NCBI GenBank assembly: GCA_947479995.1
Contig: CANKBT010000231.1
Location: 1 to 5,520 of the forward strand
DNA: 5,520 bases
Source of the DNA: Frankiaceae bacterium
GTDB lineage: Bacteria > Actinomycetota > Actinomycetes > Mycobacteriales > SCTD01
Direction: 5' to 3'
The notes under the pieces were generated by a model that ran no database searches, had not been told where the DNA came from, and saw nothing but the letters and a program-made list of their open reading frames with translations. The position numbers and the translations under genes were made by a program. Shown piece after piece: positions 3,764-5,520 of this stretch; within the stretch, counting starts at the first letter, position 1, and the number at the start of each line of letters is the position of its first letter.

Positions 3764-5520
3764 GTGACCTGGACCCCGTCCCGCCGCTCCGTGCTCGCGT
3801 CCGCCGCCGCGGCGCCCGCCCTCGGGGTCGTCGGCGCCCGCACGGCGACCGCCGCCCCGTCGGCCCCCGCCGCCCGCGCGGCCGTCGACCCCTTCGTCCA
3901 CGGCGTCGCCAGCGGCGACCCGCTCGGCGACGCGGTCGTGCTCTGGACCCGCGTCACGCCGACGCCCGCGGCGGTGCCCGGCAGCGGCCTCGGCGACGCC
4001 GTCGAGGTCACCTGGGAGCTGGCCGCCGACCCCGGGCTGACGCAGGTGGTGCGCCGCGGCACCGTCACCACGACCGCGGCCGACGACCACACCGTCAAGG
4101 TCGACGTCACGGGCCTCGCGCCCTACACGCGCTACTGGTACCGCTTCGCCGCGCTGGGACGCACCAGCCCCGTCGGCCGCACCCAGACCGCCGGTGACGA
4201 CGGCGCGCTGCACGCCCTGCGCCTGGCCCTCGTCAGCTGCAGCAACTACACCGGCGGCTACTTCACGCCCTACCGCTACCTCGCGCAGCGCGACGACCTC
4301 GACCTCGTGCTGCACCTCGGCGACTACCTCTACGAGTACGGCAACGGCGGCGACCGCTACGGCCCGCCCGAGCTCGCCGGCGCGCGCGACCACGTGCCGG
4401 GCGTGGAGATGGTGACGCGCGCCGACTACCTCGCGCGGCACGGCCAGTACCGCACCGACCCCGACCTGCAGGCGGCGCACGCCGCGCACCCGTGGGTCGT
4501 CGTCTTCGACGACCACGAGGTCACCAACGACTCCTTCGACACCGGCGCGGAGAACCACACGCCCGGCGTCGAGGGCGACTACGCCGCCCGGCGGCTCGAC
4601 GCCTACGACGCGTACGTGCTGTGGATGCCGATCCGGCTCCCGGACCAGGCCGGCGCCGCGGGCGTGCGCTTCTGGCGGCGCTTCTCCTTCGGGCCGCTGG
4701 CGGACCTGTCGATCGTCGAGACCCGCCAGAACCGCTCGCAGCAGGTCGGCATGACCGACGCGGCCGAGCTCGGCGACGAGGCGCGGGTGATCATGGAGCC
4801 GGAGCAGATGGCCTGGCTGACCGACGGGGTGCAGGACCCGTCGCGGCTGTGGCACCTCATCGGCAACCAGACGGTCTTCACCCGCGTCGGCGTCACCCCG
4901 GGCATCCCGGGCGCCGAGCAGCTGCTGCCCGCCCTGTCCGCGCTCGGCGTGCCGTCGGGCGAGCCGCGCTTCAACACCGACCAGTGGGACGGCTACCAGG
5001 CCGACCAGCGCGAGCTGCGCGAGGCGATGGCCGCCGCGCCGGAGGGCACCGACACGGTGGTGCTCACCGGCGACATCCACTCCTCGTGGGCGAACGACGT
5101 GCCGGTCGACCCGGGCACGTACGTCGCGACGAGCACCGCGGGCCTCGGCGGCTCGGCGGGCGTGGAGTTCGTCTGCCCGTCGGTGACGAGCGACGGCTTC
5201 GCCGAGATCCTCGGCGGCGCCGAGCCGGCGCTGCTGGCCACGACGGCCTTCCAGACCGTCAACCCGTGGGTGAAGTACCTCGACGGCGTCGGCCACGGCT
5301 ACTCGGTGCTCGACGTGACGCCCGACCGCGTGCAGACCGACTTCTTCTTCGTCAGCTCGCGCACCGACCCGCAGGCGACGCAGCGGCTCGCGGCCTCGTG
5401 GCAGTCGGTGCGCGGCACCCGGCAGGTCTCGCCGGCGCCCGGCGCGATCGGCGCGCGGTCCGACAGCCCGCGCGCCGCGGTCGTGGCCGGGCCCGCCGGC
5501 CCGGCCGCGCCCGCACCGGC
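3764..5520 (+). CDS. phoD: PhoD-type alkaline phosphatase/phosphodiesterase, Tat-exported (3' end outside window)
   Basis: 585 codons are visible and the frame is still open at the right edge. The N-terminus has a twin-arginine signal, SRRSVLAS (R7-R8), a hydrophobic Ala-rich core and a likely cleavage site near A30-A31 (ATA-AP), so the enzyme is exported folded. A PhoD N-terminal domain (FVHGVASGDP...VLWTRVTP, residues 44-66) runs to about 140. The catalytic domain follows with VSCSN (Cys159, expected iron ligand), LGDYLYEYG (D187, Y188, E191), FDDHEVTND (248-256), ETRQNRSQQ (319-327), TGDIHSSW (435-442) and GHGYS (510-514). In the characterised Bacillus enzyme such residues bind one iron and two calcium ions. 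It releases phosphate from mono- and diesters outside the cell. After about residue 550 the sequence becomes Ala/Pro-rich, so the catalytic domain looks complete. A putative PHO box lies just upstream. Confidence 0.93.
   Translation, partial: MTWTPSRRSVLASAAAAPALGVVGARTATAAPSAPAARAAVDPFVHGVASGDPLGDAVVLWTRVTPTPAAVPGSGLGDAVEVTWELAADPGLTQVVRRGTVTTTAADDHTVKVDVTGLAPYTRYWYRFAALGRTSPVGRTQTAGDDGALHALRLALVSCSNYTGGYFTPYRYLAQRDDLDLVLHLGDYLYEYGNGGDRYGPPELAGARDHVPGVEMVTRADYLARHGQYRTDPDLQAAHAAHPWVVVFDDHEVTNDSFDTGAENHTPGVEGDYAARRLDAYDAYVLWMPIRLPDQAGAAGVRFWRRFSFGPLADLSIVETRQNRSQQVGMTDAAELGDEARVIMEPEQMAWLTDGVQDPSRLWHLIGNQTVFTRVGVTPGIPGAEQLLPALSALGVPSGEPRFNTDQWDGYQADQRELREAMAAAPEGTDTVVLTGDIHSSWANDVPVDPGTYVATSTAGLGGSAGVEFVCPSVTSDGFAEILGGAEPALLATTAFQTVNPWVKYLDGVGHGYSVLDVTPDRVQTDFFFVSSRTDPQATQRLAASWQSVRGTRQVSPAPGAIGARSDSPRAAVVAGPAGPAAPAP

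Noticed and set aside
3419..5296. 625-codon minus-strand open frame opposite phoD
   Set aside because: The + strand carries all PhoD motifs in order. The minus translation is Val/Gly/Arg/His-rich without any recognisable domain, as expected of the antisense frame.

Overview
The window is a gene-dense stretch of very GC-rich DNA with G or C at almost every third codon position. All genes lie on the + strand, several start at GTG, and the gaps between them are 40 bp or less. This, together with an arsenate reductase of the mycothiol-linked actinobacterial type and a PhoP-like box before phoD, points to a high-GC actinomycete chromosome. I cannot name the genus.

Positions 1-1330 are a tightly coupled arsenic-resistance operon. 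It holds the C-terminal part of an ArsR-type metalloid repressor (start lies left of the window), an AqpS-like aquaporin and an arsenate reductase ArsC. Each stop codon overlaps the next start (TGATG at 190-194, GTGA at 914-917). The likely logic is that arsenate is reduced to arsenite by ArsC, arsenite leaves through the channel down its gradient, and ArsR senses arsenite and releases the operon. No ArsB or Acr3 pump is visible, although one could lie upstream. A TauE/SafE-type (TSUP) membrane protein follows 22 bp later (1353-2168) and may be a fourth member.

Positions 2203-3726 encode an MFS transporter. It has a long, basic, disordered N-terminal extension and a charged C-terminal tail, and no substrate can be assigned. 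Positions 3764-5520 encode a Tat-exported PhoD-type alkaline phosphatase that runs off the right edge. Its metal-binding motifs are all present, and the reading frame has entered an Ala/Pro-rich tail when the window ends. The 37-bp gap before it holds a perfect GTTCACC core with a weaker copy exactly 11 bp upstream, the layout of an actinobacterial PHO box, so phosphate-starvation control is likely.

Most of this is a recognisable arsenic and phosphate neighbourhood rather than a new system. The points most worth a second look are the unusual pore residues of the aquaporin (Ile in place of the filter Arg, and loss of the loop-B His), the PHO box, the possible role of the TSUP protein in the ars operon, and the extra C-terminal cysteines of the ArsR. 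I see no RNA genes, mobile elements, CRISPR arrays or convincing terminators, and no gene on the minus strand.
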